Of a stretch of DNA of 64,000 nt, positions 1-8,837 are shown in pieces (positions within the stretch are counted from its first letter, which is position 1; the number at the start of each line of letters is the position of its first letter). Position numbers and translations under genes: made by a program. Source of the stretch: Fibrobacter intestinalis (GTDB lineage: Bacteria > Fibrobacterota > Fibrobacteria > Fibrobacterales > Fibrobacteraceae); assembly GCF_900167415.1 (NCBI RefSeq), contig NZ_FUWU01000002.1, positions 60,323-124,322 of the forward strand. Reading direction: 5' to 3'. The notes beneath the pieces were generated by a model, which did not search any database, was not told where the DNA came from, and worked only from the letters and a program-made list of their open reading frames with translations.

Positions 1-2595
1 GTTGAAAAAGTCGTCGCAAACGCTGCGGAATCGGGCGTACAGTTCTTGTTCTTCGACTCCGCAACGAGGCAAAGTGCTCCATTCGTTCTGTAGATTTTTG
101 ACGACTTCCGCACTCTGATTTGAACCGGCCGAGTCGAGAAGTTCAGAAATGGTTGTCACCATGGATTCTTTTTTCTGTTTGGCTTCTTCGACTGCCTTTT
201 TGAATTCCGGATCGATTTCGGCGCGCTTTGCCGCATACCGGTTCAGAATTTCCCCGTAACGGTTTCGGACTTCTTCCACCTTGTCTTTAGGAACCATGCC
301 GATGGCTTTCCATTCTTCGGCAGCATCGGCAAAGGCTTTTGCCGTTTCTGGATTTTCGGGATTGCCGTCTAGCGATTCCAGCTTTGCACAGAGGGCTTCT
401 TTGGCTTCCAGATTTTTGATTTTGACGGCATCCATTTCTTCAAAGTGGGAACGCTTGCGGTTAAAGAACTGGTCGCAGGCCGAACGGAAACGGTTCCAGA
501 TTTCTTCGGACTTGGAGCGGGGAACCGGACCGATTTTTTTCCAGGCTTCTTGCAGGTCTCGGAATTCTTTGGACACGGCATTCCAGTCGGAAGATTCCGA
601 AAGGGCTTCGGCCCGTTCGCAAAGGGCGGATTTCTTTTGGAAATTGTCTTCACGGAGAACGTCTTCCTGTTTGACAAATTCCTTGTGCTTGGCAAAGAAG
701 GCGTTTTCCGCTGCGCGGAAACGGTCCCAAATCGGCTGGACGTTGTCTTTGGGGACCAAGCCGATGGCTTTCCACTTTTCCTGCAATTCCTGCATGACTT
801 TGTATTTGTCGCGCCAATTATTGGCGTCGTCTTCGGAAGCGAGGGCTTCGACCTGCGCACAAATTTCTTCCTTCTCGGTGAGATTCTTTTGACGCTCTTC
901 TTCCTGCTCTTTCAAGATGGGTTCGCACTTGGCCATGATTTCTTCAAAAAGGGTGCGGAACTTTTCGCGGAATTCGGTTAGTCTGGCAGAAGAAACCGGG
1001 CCGACGCTTCTCCACAGGTTGGTGAAGTGGCGAAGTTTTAAAAGCATCTCTTTGCTGGGTTCTTCTTTGGCGAGAGCGACGATGCTGTCTAAAATGGATT
1101 CTCGGTCGTGTTCATTGTGCCAAGCTTCCCATTCCTGCATTTCTTTGAAGCGGGAAGTGGCTTCCTGATATTTTTGCCAGCTTTCTTTATAACGGAATTT
1201 ATTTTCGCCGACGATTTCTTTCCAGCGTTTATAGGTGTCGCGAAGTTTCTGGGAAATTTCTTTGAAGTTGCCGTTCTCGTCGATTTGCTGAATTTCTTCG
1301 ATGATGGCTTGGAGCTTTTCCGAATTTTCCTTGAAAATTTTTTCGTCGGCTTCCCGCTGTGCTTGGAATTTTTCGGCAAGTTTGCTGCGGAGGGCGTTGT
1401 AGGCTTGCAAATTCGGATCGTCGCCTTCTGCCGCCGGCTGTTCTTCCCAAGAGCGAATCAGGGCTTTTATTTTGTGCTCCGCGGATTTGGATGTGTCGTC
1501 CGCTTCAGCCAGAAGTTTGAGCTGGGCGAGAATTTCTTCGCGGTTTGTCGATATTTCCGCTTTTTCGGCTTCTTGATCGGTGAATTGTTTGAAACGCGCC
1601 ACGGACATTTTGAAAAGCCCGGCAATGGCGTTTTCGGCATTTTCGTTCAATTCCTGGAATTTGGCGATGAGCGCTTCGATTTTTTCCTTATTGGCCTGGA
1701 CGTTTTCTTCAATCAGCCTGTCCATTTCGGAAATGGTGTTCTCGAGCTGCTTTTGCTTCTCGCTTTTGGCTTCGGATTCCGCCTTTGCCTTGTCGATTCG
1801 GGCTTGTTCTTCGTCCCGGCGCTTGTGGTAGCTTTCGATGACGCGGTTCAAATCGGCTTCGGCAGGTCCCATTCCCAGTTCTTTTGCGGTTTCAAGAAGT
1901 TTGTCAAAAGCGGGCTTGTTCGTCATGAAATCTTTGGCGTCGGCAAGCCGCTGCGCCTGCTGGATGATGGCGTCCCGTTTTTGGAAAAGGAGAACCGTGT
2001 CGTTTTTTTCGGAATCTTTTTCAGAATTCTGTTTGCTGCGGAGAAGTTCTCCCGCTTTTTGGCGCACCGTGGTGTGTCTGGAATTTTGAAAAATGTTCTG
2101 GAGCATATTGCTGCGAACCACGCCTTCCAGTGCGGCCATCGCGACGTTTTCTTTGGCGTCCTTGAGCGCGACAAATTCCAGGGCGCTCTGGCGTGTCGAT
2201 TCCCGAACCATCGCCAGTCGCAGTTCCGAATTGGGCATGGATTTCAGCAGGTCGTCGGCAAAGCGCGTATTGGCGATTTCAGAAACGAGTCCCAGTTCAA
2301 ATGGGGTTGCGGCTTCGCGGAAATTTTTAAGATGGTCGGCGATTCTTTCGAGAAGGCGGTTCTTGGCGTCTCGCTTGTTCGATTCGTCCGTTTCGGCACT
2401 GGCGATTTTTTGCAGGACTTCTATACTGTTCAATTTGCGAATGGCGATGCCGCGGATTTCGTTGCTTTGATCGTTTTGCGCAACGTTTTCAATGGCACCT
2501 TGGTCGGCGTTTGCTTTCAAACGGATTACGGCGTTTTTACGGACGTCCGCATTTGAGTGTTGCCATTCAGGCTTAAAGAAATTGAAAAATCCCAT
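1..2595 (-). CDS. DUF349 repeat protein (3' end beyond window)
   Basis: The reading frame is open from the ATG at 2595 to the left edge, so at least 865 residues are present and the C-terminus is missing. A GGAGAA ribosome binding site sits 5 nt before the ATG. The first ~250 residues look HEAT-like/helical. The rest repeats the DUF349 pattern (W-K-x-I/V-G-x-V-P followed by a helix with RFR), for example KWKAIGLVPKDN, AWKKIGPVPRSK and EWKAIGMVPKDK, at least five times, with charged helical linkers. DUF349 proteins are of unknown molecular function and probably cytoplasmic. Long antisense frames here (e.g. 1108-2556 plus) are shadows. The family call is firm; function is not inferred. Confidence 0.85.
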   Translation of the reverse strand, partial: MGFFNFFKPEWQHSNADVRKNAVIRLKANADQGAIENVAQNDQSNEIRGIAIRKLNSIEVLQKIASAETDESNKRDAKNRLLERIADHLKNFREAATPFELGLVSEIANTRFADDLLKSMPNSELRLAMVRESTRQSALEFVALKDAKENVAMAALEGVVRSNMLQNIFQNSRHTTVRQKAGELLRSKQNSEKDSEKNDTVLLFQKRDAIIQQAQRLADAKDFMTNKPAFDKLLETAKELGMGPAEADLNRVIESYHKRRDEEQARIDKAKAESEAKSEKQKQLENTISEMDRLIEENVQANKEKIEALIAKFQELNENAENAIAGLFKMSVARFKQFTDQEAEKAEISTNREEILAQLKLLAEADDTSKSAEHKIKALIRSWEEQPAAEGDDPNLQAYNALRSKLAEKFQAQREADEKIFKENSEKLQAIIEEIQQIDENGNFKEISQKLRDTYKRWKEIVGENKFRYKESWQKYQEATSRFKEMQEWEAWHNEHDRESILDSIVALAKEEPSKEMLLKLRHFTNLWRSVGPVSSARLTEFREKFRTLFEEIMAKCEPILKEQEEERQKNLTEKEEICAQVEALASEDDANNWRDKYKVMQELQEKWKAIGLVPKDNVQPIWDRFRAAENAFFAKHKEFVKQEDVLREDNFQKKSALCERAEALSESSDWNAVSKEFRDLQEAWKKIGPVPRSKSEEIWNRFRSACDQFFNRKRSHFEEMDAVKIKNLEAKEALCAKLESLDGNPENPETAKAFADAAEEWKAIGMVPKDKVEEVRNRYGEILNRYAAKRAEIDPEFKKAVEEAKQKKESMVTTISELLDSAGSNQSAEVVKNLQNEWSTLPRCGVEEQELYARFRSVCDDFFN

Positions 2596-2889
2596 AGAAG
2601 TTCTCCAAAAGCGATATGTGTTTTTTTTTACGCGGTTTAGCTAGCTCTAATCTAAATAAAAGCCGAAGATAAATGCAAATGAAAATGGAAAAAATACCGC
2701 TGAAACGTCGATGCTGCTTCTAAAAATGGCTTTGGTGCAGTGGTACCTGTCCCTGAGTCTGTCGAAGGCTGGAAACCGGCTCCGTGGATAGTTGAATACT
2801 TCGGAGAGGAAAGCGGGAAGATCGTCCGCATCACGTCATGGCGAGGAAATGGATTTTTAGAGGTGACCGCAAAAACTATTTTTAAAAGG
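2596..2889. other. Divergent intergenic region before priA
   Basis: 294 bases between the divergent DUF349 gene and priA. It holds the ribosome binding site of the minus-strand gene, a T-rich stretch near 2622-2630, and a copy of the dispersed CCCTGAGTCTGTCGAAGG repeat at about 2752-2770. The priA frame stays open upstream to 2740 through this repeat, but that part is not protein-like for PriA. No other gene is seen. Confidence 0.5.
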
Positions 2890-4944
2890 ATGGCGAAGCG
2901 CATTCACAAAACAAATCCTCCGGAATCCATTTTTAAGGAATATCCCAGCGGCGATTTTTCTGCTTATTGTGAAGTTTACGTCCCGCAGTCCCCGATGATT
3001 TTTACCTATGCCGTTCCGACTTCCGTGCAGGTTCGGCGGGGGAGCGTTGTGTGGATCCAGCTGGGAAAACGGAAGCCCTCGCTCGCGGTGGTTTCCCAAG
3101 TGACGGCAGAGAAGCCCGCTTTTCCCAAAATCAAACAGGCTTTTCCGCATGAGTCGGGTTACGCTTTTGGTGAACGCTATATGGAAAAGCTCGATTGGGT
3201 TTCCCGGTATTATATGGCGACGCCCATGCAATCGCTGAATGTTTTTTTGCCCAAGGATTTCGGCAATTATCTGGATGCCCTGTTGCAGGCGGAAAACGAA
3301 AAGAAGAGCGAAGAGGAAAATGAAAGAGGAGAAGCTTCGTCGGGAGAAAGGGAATCGGAACCGCCTTTGACGCTGGAACAGCAGTCGGCGTTGGAAGCTC
3401 TTGCAAAAATGCTCGATGGTACGGGATTTCGTGGGGCGTTGCTGCATGGCGTTACGGGAAGCGGTAAAACTCGGGTTTATATGGAACTTGCCAAGCGGGC
3501 TTTGACTCTCGGGAAAAAAATTCTCGTGCTTGTGCCGGAAATCGGTCTTGCTCCGCAAATCGCTGAAAGGTTTTCCAAGAGCCTCGGTTTTGAAGTGCCA
3601 TTGATACACTCCGCATTGTCCGCGCCGATAAAACGGAAGTCCTGGCTCTCCATTTTGTCGGGTAGGGCGACGATCGTGATAGGAACACGCAGCGCCATCC
3701 TTTCGCCTTTTGAATACGATTTAGTCATTCTCGACGAAGAGCACGATTCCTCTTACAAGCAGGAAGATTCAGCCCCTCATTATCACGCCCGGACACTCGC
3801 TTTTCATGAAGCGGCAAAGTGGGGCGGGCTGGTACTTTTGGGAAGCGCAACGCCGTCGGTAGAAACTTTTTGGGCGGCAAAATCCCGAAAATTGCATTAC
3901 CTTGTTCTTTCGCATCGGGCGACGGAAGTGGAACTGCCCAAAGTTTCTATCGTCGATATGAAAAAGAAATGGAGAAAGCAGGATTCTTCGCTTTTGCTTT
4001 CTTCGGAATTGCGGGAAGCCTTGACAAAAACCGTCGAAAACGGCGACCAGGCGATTATCCTAATGAATCGTAGAGGCTATTCCAAATCGCGGGTTTGCTC
4101 GGAATGCGGCAATACGTTTTGCTGCCCGGTTTGCAAAGTGCCCTTGATTTATCACAAGCAGCATAACGGGCTTTTGTGCCATTATTGCGGGCGGATTTTT
4201 TCGCTCTCCGTTCCCTGTCCGGATTGCGGTTCAAAGCATTTTGAACTTTTGGGCGGGGCGATCGAAAAACTGGAAGAAGAAATCGCCGAGTGGATTCCGC
4301 AAGCAAGAACCATACGAATGGACAGGGACACGACGGCGAATGTCGGGGCGGCGGAACGGATTCTGAACGATTTTCGGGAAAGAAAATTCTCGGTGCTGCT
4401 GGGCACGCAAATCGTGGCCAAGGGCCACGATTTTCCCGATGTCCAACTGGTTGGCATCGTGGGCGCCGAAGCGGGCGCCGGCGTGCCGAATTTCCGTTCC
4501 GGGGAACGCCTTTTTGAACTTTTAAGCCAGACTTCGGGTCGCGCGGGTCGTGCCAAAGGAAACGGGACGGTCATCCTCCAGACGAACAACCCGGACGATC
4601 CGATTATCCAGTTGGCGACGACGCACGATTATCTCGGCTTTGCGGAAAAGGAACTCGCTTCTCGTTTTGATGCGCATTATCCGCCGTACAAAAAACTCGC
4701 TGAAGTTCGCCTTGGGCACAGGAACGAAACGCTCTTGCACGAAAAGGCGGAGCGCTTTGCTGAAATGCTCTCGCAAAATTCCCGGATTGAAGTCTTGGGC
4801 CCTGTGGACGCCTACATTCCTTGGGATGGAAAAACATTCTGGATGCACTTGCTCATCAAAGCGGAACGCGTCGCGGAAATTCGAGAGGCTCTTTCTCCAC
4901 TTCCCCAGGATTTGGAAGTGCGCATAAACATCGACCCGATTTAA
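2890..4944 (+). CDS. priA: Primosomal replication restart helicase PriA
   Basis: PriA is a 3'-5' superfamily 2 helicase that loads the replisome at stalled forks. The 684-residue product has a 3'BD-like N-terminus (YAVPTSVQVRRGSVVWI), Walker A GVTGSGKT near residue 187, the DEEH box near 281, and a zinc module of paired CxxC motifs (CSEC, CPVC, CHYC, CPDC) between about 402 and 442. Motifs V and VI follow (GTQIVAKGHDFPDV, SQTSGRAGRA). I chose the ATG at 2890 because PriA-like sequence begins there; the in-frame ATG at 2740 would add 50 residues read from an intergenic repeat. The Shine-Dalgarno is poor, so the exact start is uncertain. Confidence 0.95.
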   Translation: MAKRIHKTNPPESIFKEYPSGDFSAYCEVYVPQSPMIFTYAVPTSVQVRRGSVVWIQLGKRKPSLAVVSQVTAEKPAFPKIKQAFPHESGYAFGERYMEKLDWVSRYYMATPMQSLNVFLPKDFGNYLDALLQAENEKKSEEENERGEASSGERESEPPLTLEQQSALEALAKMLDGTGFRGALLHGVTGSGKTRVYMELAKRALTLGKKILVLVPEIGLAPQIAERFSKSLGFEVPLIHSALSAPIKRKSWLSILSGRATIVIGTRSAILSPFEYDLVILDEEHDSSYKQEDSAPHYHARTLAFHEAAKWGGLVLLGSATPSVETFWAAKSRKLHYLVLSHRATEVELPKVSIVDMKKKWRKQDSSLLLSSELREALTKTVENGDQAIILMNRRGYSKSRVCSECGNTFCCPVCKVPLIYHKQHNGLLCHYCGRIFSLSVPCPDCGSKHFELLGGAIEKLEEEIAEWIPQARTIRMDRDTTANVGAAERILNDFRERKFSVLLGTQIVAKGHDFPDVQLVGIVGAEAGAGVPNFRSGERLFELLSQTSGRAGRAKGNGTVILQTNNPDDPIIQLATTHDYLGFAEKELASRFDAHYPPYKKLAEVRLGHRNETLLHEKAERFAEMLSQNSRIEVLGPVDAYIPWDGKTFWMHLLIKAERVAEIREALSPLPQDLEVRINIDPI

Positions 4945-5209
4945 TTCCCGCACAAAAATTTTAAGGACAAAACTCCACCCGATTTTCTTGGTTGGTGAGC
5001 TTGTCGAACCATGGTTGGTGCCCTTCGACAGGCTCAGGGAGCAGTTGGGAGTTGGAAGTTGGGAGTTGGAAGTGAAGAGTAAGAAGTGTGAAACCACTGG
5101 GAAGGACGGTCCCCCGACCGTCCAAAAAGAGGAGGACATGAAAAAGGACGGTCTCCCGACCGTCCAAGAAAGAATCATTTTTATAAATTCATCCCGAGAG
5201 GAATTGCAA
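4945..5209 (+). repeat. Dispersed repeat mosaic upstream of the restriction enzyme
   Basis: This gap contains fragments that recur elsewhere in the window. A TTCCACCCGATTTGCTTGGT-like piece at about 4974-4997 also appears near 19479-19501 and, inverted, near 39505-39525. A piece around CCTTCGACAGGCTCAGGGA lies at 5021-5039. A GGGAGTTGGAAGTTGGGAG piece lies near 5046-5075 (also near 19575-19620 and 39422-39440). Two GGACGGTC...GACCGTCC palindromes lie at about 5105-5125 and 5147-5166. The reading frame of the downstream gene happens to stay open through all of it. No separate gene is seen. Confidence 0.7.
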
Positions 5210-8200
5210 ATGAACCAGATACAGCAGAGAAAAGCGGCAAAGCAATTTGTTGAACGTTGGAGCGGACACGGCTACGAAAAGGGCGAATCCCAAAAATTCT
5301 GGATAGACTTGCTGCAAAATGTTTTCGGCATAGAAAACTTTGCGGAGTCCATCTTTTTCGAAGAACAGGTCAAAGAGAAAATCGGAAGCAAAAGCACGAC
5401 GAATTTCATCGACGCCTACATCCCCTCGACAAAAGTGATGATCGAGCAAAAAGGTTCGAACAAAAATCTGCGCGAACCCATCAAGCAATCCGACGGACAG
5501 TTCCTCACGCCCTACCAGCAGGCGAAAAAATACATCAGCGGCTTGCCCGTCAGCATGCACCCGAAATGGATAATCACCTGCAACTTTTCGGAGTTCCTCG
5601 TTTACGACATGGAACAGCCGAACGCCGAACCGCAGCGGATTCTGCTGGAAAACCTGGAAAAGGAGTTTTATCGGCTCCTATTTTTGGTGAACGAAAAAGA
5701 AACCCTGCTGAACAAGGAAATGGAAATTTCATTAAAGGCGGGCGAACTCGTCGGGAAGCTCTACGACGCGCTTGTCAAGGAATACAAATCCCCGGACGAA
5801 CACAGCTACAAAAGCCTGAACATCCTCTGCGTGCGTCTCGTGTTCTGCCTTTACGCCGAAGACGCCGGACTTTTCGCCACCCGCACCGCCTTCGAAGACT
5901 ACCTGCGCTCCTTCAACCTTCCCAACGTCCGCAAGGGGCTCATCGACCTCTTCAAGGCGCTGGACACCCGGGAAGAGGACCGCGACAAATACGACGAGAC
6001 CATCAAGCCGTTCCCCTACGTGAACGGCGGGCTGTTCAAGGACGAACGGATTGAAATCCCGAATTTTACGCAGGAGATCGTGGACGTGCTGGTGAAGGAT
6101 TGCGCGCCCTTCGACTGGGCGAAAATTTCCCCGACGATTTTCGGCGCCGTCTTTGAAAGCACGCTCAACCCGGAGACGCGGCGCAGCGGCGGCATGCACT
6201 ACACCAGCGTCGAAAACATCCATAAGGCCATCGACCCGCTTTTCATGGACGCGCTCGAAGCCGAATACGCCGACATTCTCAAAATAAAAGCCGTCAAAAC
6301 ACGGCGACAAAGCCTGCTCGCTTTTCAAGAAAAATTGGGCAGCCTCACGTTCCTCGACCCGGCTTGCGGTTCGGGCAACTTTCTGACCGAAGCCTTCCTG
6401 AGCCTGCGTCGGCTGGAGAACAAAATCATTTCCGAAATCAACGAGGGCGAAGCGGTGCTCGGGCTGGACGGCTTCATCAAGGTGCATGTCGGCCAGTTCT
6501 ACGGCATCGAAATCAACGACTTCGCCGTGACGGTGGCGAAAACCGCGCTGTGGATAGCCGAAAGCCAGATGGTCGCCGAGACGGAAAGGATCTTGAGCCG
6601 GAACATCCAGTTTTTGCCGCTGACCACCAACGCCTTCATCGTGGAAGGAAACGCGCTGCGCATAGACTGGGCGACGCTCCTCCCCGAAAGCCCCAAGAGC
6701 GCCCTGCCCGAAGACGACTTGTTCAAAGGCATCACCACCCACGTGGACGGCAGCGAACACCACTACGATTATATCATGGGAAACCCGCCGTTCGTGGGCG
6801 CGCGGCTGATGAGCGATGAACAGAAAAAGGACGTGAACGGCATCTGGGGAAACATAAAGAACGTGGGAAACCTTGATTATGTTTCATGCTGGTACAAAAA
6901 GGCTGCTGATTTAATCAAAGACACAAACACAAAAGCCGCGCTTGTTTCAACAAACTCCATTACGCAGGGTGAACAACCGGCAATCCTCTGGAAGCCGCTT
7001 ATGGAGAGCGGCATAAAAATTGATTTTGCCTACCGCACGTTCCGCTGGGACAGCGAGTCCACGCAGAAAGCGCACGTGCATTGCGTGATAGTGGGATTTA
7101 GCATGGGAGAAGCGGCTCTGGGGGAAGCGGCGTCCTCGCCGCTTAATCTCAAAACATCATCAAGCGGCGGGGACGCCGCTTCTCCTAAACGCATCTTCGA
7201 CGGCGAAAAAGTAGAGTTCGCCGACAACATCAACGGCTACCTGCTTGATGCGCCGAACATTTTTATTGAAAGCCGAAGCAAATCTATATGCGATGTGCCG
7301 GAAATCGGAATTGGAAATCTTCCTATAGATGGAGGAAATTATCTTTTTACCGAAGAAGAGATGAACGCCTTCATCAAAAAGGAACCCGCGTCCGAAAAAT
7401 ATTTCCGCAAGTGGATTGGCTCGGACGAATTCATCAACCGCTATTTCCGTTACTGTTTATGGCTTGGCGAATGCTCCCCGGCGGAACTGCGCAAAATGCC
7501 CGAATGTTTAAAGCGAGTGCAGGCTGTAAAGGAATTTCGATCATCTAGCAAAAGAGCGGCAACCAAAAAACTTGCTGAAATACCTACACATTTTTCAACA
7601 GAAAATATGCCGTGTTCAAACTATATCGTCATACCGAAAGTTTCGTCCGAAAGGCGTCACTATATTCCTATCGGATATATTGAACCAGAAATATTGAGCA
7701 GTGATCTTGTGTTCATCATCCCCAACGCCACCCTCTACCATTTCGGCATTCTCACTTCCAGCGTGCACATGGCATGGATGCGCGCAGTCTGCGGACGGCT
7801 TGAAATGCGATACCGCTACTCCAAGGACATCGTGTACAACAACTTCCCGTGGCCGGGAAAGGACGCAGGGAGAGAAGTCACTGGGAAGGACGGTCTCCCG
7901 ACCGTCCAAAAATGGAAAGGCATAAATACGGACGGTCAGGAGACCGTCCAAGAAACGAAAAACAGAAAACCGTCCGTCATTGCGAGGAGCGGAGCGACGA
8001 AGCAATCTTTTGCAAATGCGCCGAAGATTGCCGCGCCTACGGCTCGCAATGACGGCGCGGAACAGCGCGCAAAAATCGCCCGTACTGCCCAAGGAATCCT
8101 CGATGCCCGCGCGCTCTACCCCGACTGTTCCCTCGCCGACCTCTACGACGAGACCACCATGCCGCCCGAGCTGCGCCGCGCCCACGAAGCCAACGACCGC

Positions 8201-8296
8201 GCCGTGATGGCCGCCTACGGTTTCGACCCCGCAATGACCGAGAGCGAAATCGTCGCGGAACTCTTCAAGATGTACGAGGAGCTGGCAAGGAAATAA
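5210..8296 (+). CDS. Single-chain type II restriction-modification enzyme (MmeI/YeeA-like)
   Basis: Predicted bifunctional restriction endonuclease and N6-adenine methyltransferase, 1028 residues. The N-terminus has a PD-(D/E)XK-like core (FIDAYIPS...MIEQK, E-x-K at about 78-80). The methyltransferase has motif I DPACGSGNF near 383 and motif IV NPPF near 525. The C-terminal part contains target-recognition sequence and a conserved end (YNNFPWPG, LDARALYPD, LADLYDETTMPPELRRAH). The start at 5210 has AGAGGA 7-8 nt upstream; the frame runs upstream to 4988 only through repeats. Three palindromic repeat blocks are inserted in frame (7106-7185, 7888-7949, 7974-8055), in what look like linkers. Whether the enzyme is active is unknown. 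Confidence 0.85.
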   Translation: MNQIQQRKAAKQFVERWSGHGYEKGESQKFWIDLLQNVFGIENFAESIFFEEQVKEKIGSKSTTNFIDAYIPSTKVMIEQKGSNKNLREPIKQSDGQFLTPYQQAKKYISGLPVSMHPKWIITCNFSEFLVYDMEQPNAEPQRILLENLEKEFYRLLFLVNEKETLLNKEMEISLKAGELVGKLYDALVKEYKSPDEHSYKSLNILCVRLVFCLYAEDAGLFATRTAFEDYLRSFNLPNVRKGLIDLFKALDTREEDRDKYDETIKPFPYVNGGLFKDERIEIPNFTQEIVDVLVKDCAPFDWAKISPTIFGAVFESTLNPETRRSGGMHYTSVENIHKAIDPLFMDALEAEYADILKIKAVKTRRQSLLAFQEKLGSLTFLDPACGSGNFLTEAFLSLRRLENKIISEINEGEAVLGLDGFIKVHVGQFYGIEINDFAVTVAKTALWIAESQMVAETERILSRNIQFLPLTTNAFIVEGNALRIDWATLLPESPKSALPEDDLFKGITTHVDGSEHHYDYIMGNPPFVGARLMSDEQKKDVNGIWGNIKNVGNLDYVSCWYKKAADLIKDTNTKAALVSTNSITQGEQPAILWKPLMESGIKIDFAYRTFRWDSESTQKAHVHCVIVGFSMGEAALGEAASSPLNLKTSSSGGDAASPKRIFDGEKVEFADNINGYLLDAPNIFIESRSKSICDVPEIGIGNLPIDGGNYLFTEEEMNAFIKKEPASEKYFRKWIGSDEFINRYFRYCLWLGECSPAELRKMPECLKRVQAVKEFRSSSKRAATKKLAEIPTHFSTENMPCSNYIVIPKVSSERRHYIPIGYIEPEILSSDLVFIIPNATLYHFGILTSSVHMAWMRAVCGRLEMRYRYSKDIVYNNFPWPGKDAGREVTGKDGLPTVQKWKGINTDGQETVQETKNRKPSVIARSGATKQSFANAPKIAAPTARNDGAEQRAKIARTAQGILDARALYPDCSLADLYDETTMPPELRRAHEANDRAVMAAYGFDPAMTESEIVAELFKMYEELARK
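7106..7185. repeat. Palindromic element inserted in frame in the restriction enzyme gene
   Basis: An 80-bp block bounded by a perfect 11-bp inverted repeat, GGAGAAGCGGC (7106-7116) and GCCGCTTCTCC (7175-7185). Inside are two further hairpins of the form AAGCGGCG-loop-CGCCGCTT. It adds roughly 27 Ala/Ser/Gly-rich residues between VGFSM and RIFDGEKVEF, which I expect to be nearly adjacent in relatives (family knowledge, not checked). Confidence 0.75.
7888..8055. repeat. Three palindromic repeats inserted in frame in the restriction enzyme gene
   Basis: Two GGACGGTC-loop-GACCGTCC palindromes (7888-7907 and 7930-7949) match those just upstream of the gene. They are followed by a larger element bounded by 13-bp inverted repeats CCGTCATTGCGAG (7974-7986) and CTCGCAATGACGG (8043-8055). 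The last belongs to the family spread through 40120-40310 and 58290-59110. Together they add about 65 residues between the NNFPWPG motif and the conserved C-terminal segment without breaking the frame. Confidence 0.8.
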
Positions 8297-8297
8297 G

Positions 8298-8374
8298 ACA
8301 AACGGATTTGTTCGCGCCTAACGGCACTCACCACAAAGAGCGAAGAACGTTAGTTCTGAGCAAATCCGTGTGTT
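8298..8374. repeat. Long imperfect palindrome following the first restriction enzyme gene
   Basis: It begins 1-2 bases after the stop codon. The left arm ACAAACGGATTTGTTCG, with CTAACG further in, pairs with a right arm containing CGTTAG and GAGCAAATCCGTGTGTT. A close relative follows the other restriction-modification gene at 58092-58174. It could form a strong hairpin and stabilise or end the transcript, but there is no U-run, so a palindromic repeat element is the safer call. Confidence 0.7.
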
Positions 8375-8506
8375 ATGATCACGCTTCGACAAGCTAAGCG
8401 ACCGATTGCCGAACTAATCGAAGGGCACTCGCCGCTATGCCGCTAATCACAAACTCATGCGCTTTGGAATGTTCCCAAAGCCCGTTTTGGCATTTTGCCA
8501 TTCGCC

Positions 8507-8727
8507 GTCCCGGGCAAAAAACGGTCTTCGGCGTTTTGCCGAATGCTGTCCCGGGCAAAAAACGGTCTTCGGCGTTTTGCCGAATGCTGTCCCGGGCAAA
8601 AAACGGTCTTCGGCGTTTTGCCGAATGCTGTCCCGGGCAAAAAACGGTCTTCGGCGTTTTGCCGAATGCTGTCCCGGGCAAAAAACGGTCTTCGGCGTTT
8701 TGCCGAATGCCGTCCCGAACAAAAAAC
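8507..8727. repeat. 41-bp minisatellite, five full copies
   Basis: Exact 41-bp units start at 8507, 8548, 8589, 8630 and 8671, with a degenerate sixth start at 8712 and a partial half-unit before the first. Each unit contains GTCCCGGGCAAAAAACGG and the hairpin CGGC-GTTTT-GCCG. Because 41 is not a multiple of three, the array gives open frames of 89-134 codons on both strands; these are repeat artefacts. The rest of the 8375-8790 gap holds only dispersed-repeat debris. Confidence 0.95.
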
Positions 8728-8789
8728 GAGCTGGCAACCGTTTCTCCAAACTCCCAATTCATAACTCCCAACTACGTTTCTCTACGCAA

Positions 8790-8817
8790 TAAAAAAGGAC
8801 CGCTTTTCGGCGGTCCC
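8790..8817 (-). terminator. Rho-independent terminator of the outer-membrane protein gene
   Basis: On the minus strand, GGACCGCC-GAAA-AGCGGTCC is followed directly by TTTTTTATT. It lies about 20 bases after the stop codon of the gene at 8838-9590. Confidence 0.9.
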
Positions 8818-8837
8818 GGATTGCTTTATAACAAAAT

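Noticed and set aside
1108..2556. 482-codon plus-strand frame
   Set aside because: Antisense to the DUF349 gene, which has repeated domain motifs and a proper start.
2740..2889. Upstream ATG for priA
   Set aside because: The extra 50 codons are read from a dispersed intergenic repeat and do not resemble PriA.
4988..5209. Upstream start for the first restriction enzyme
   Set aside because: Those 74 codons consist of intergenic repeats; the ATG at 5210 has a good ribosome binding site and begins family-like sequence.
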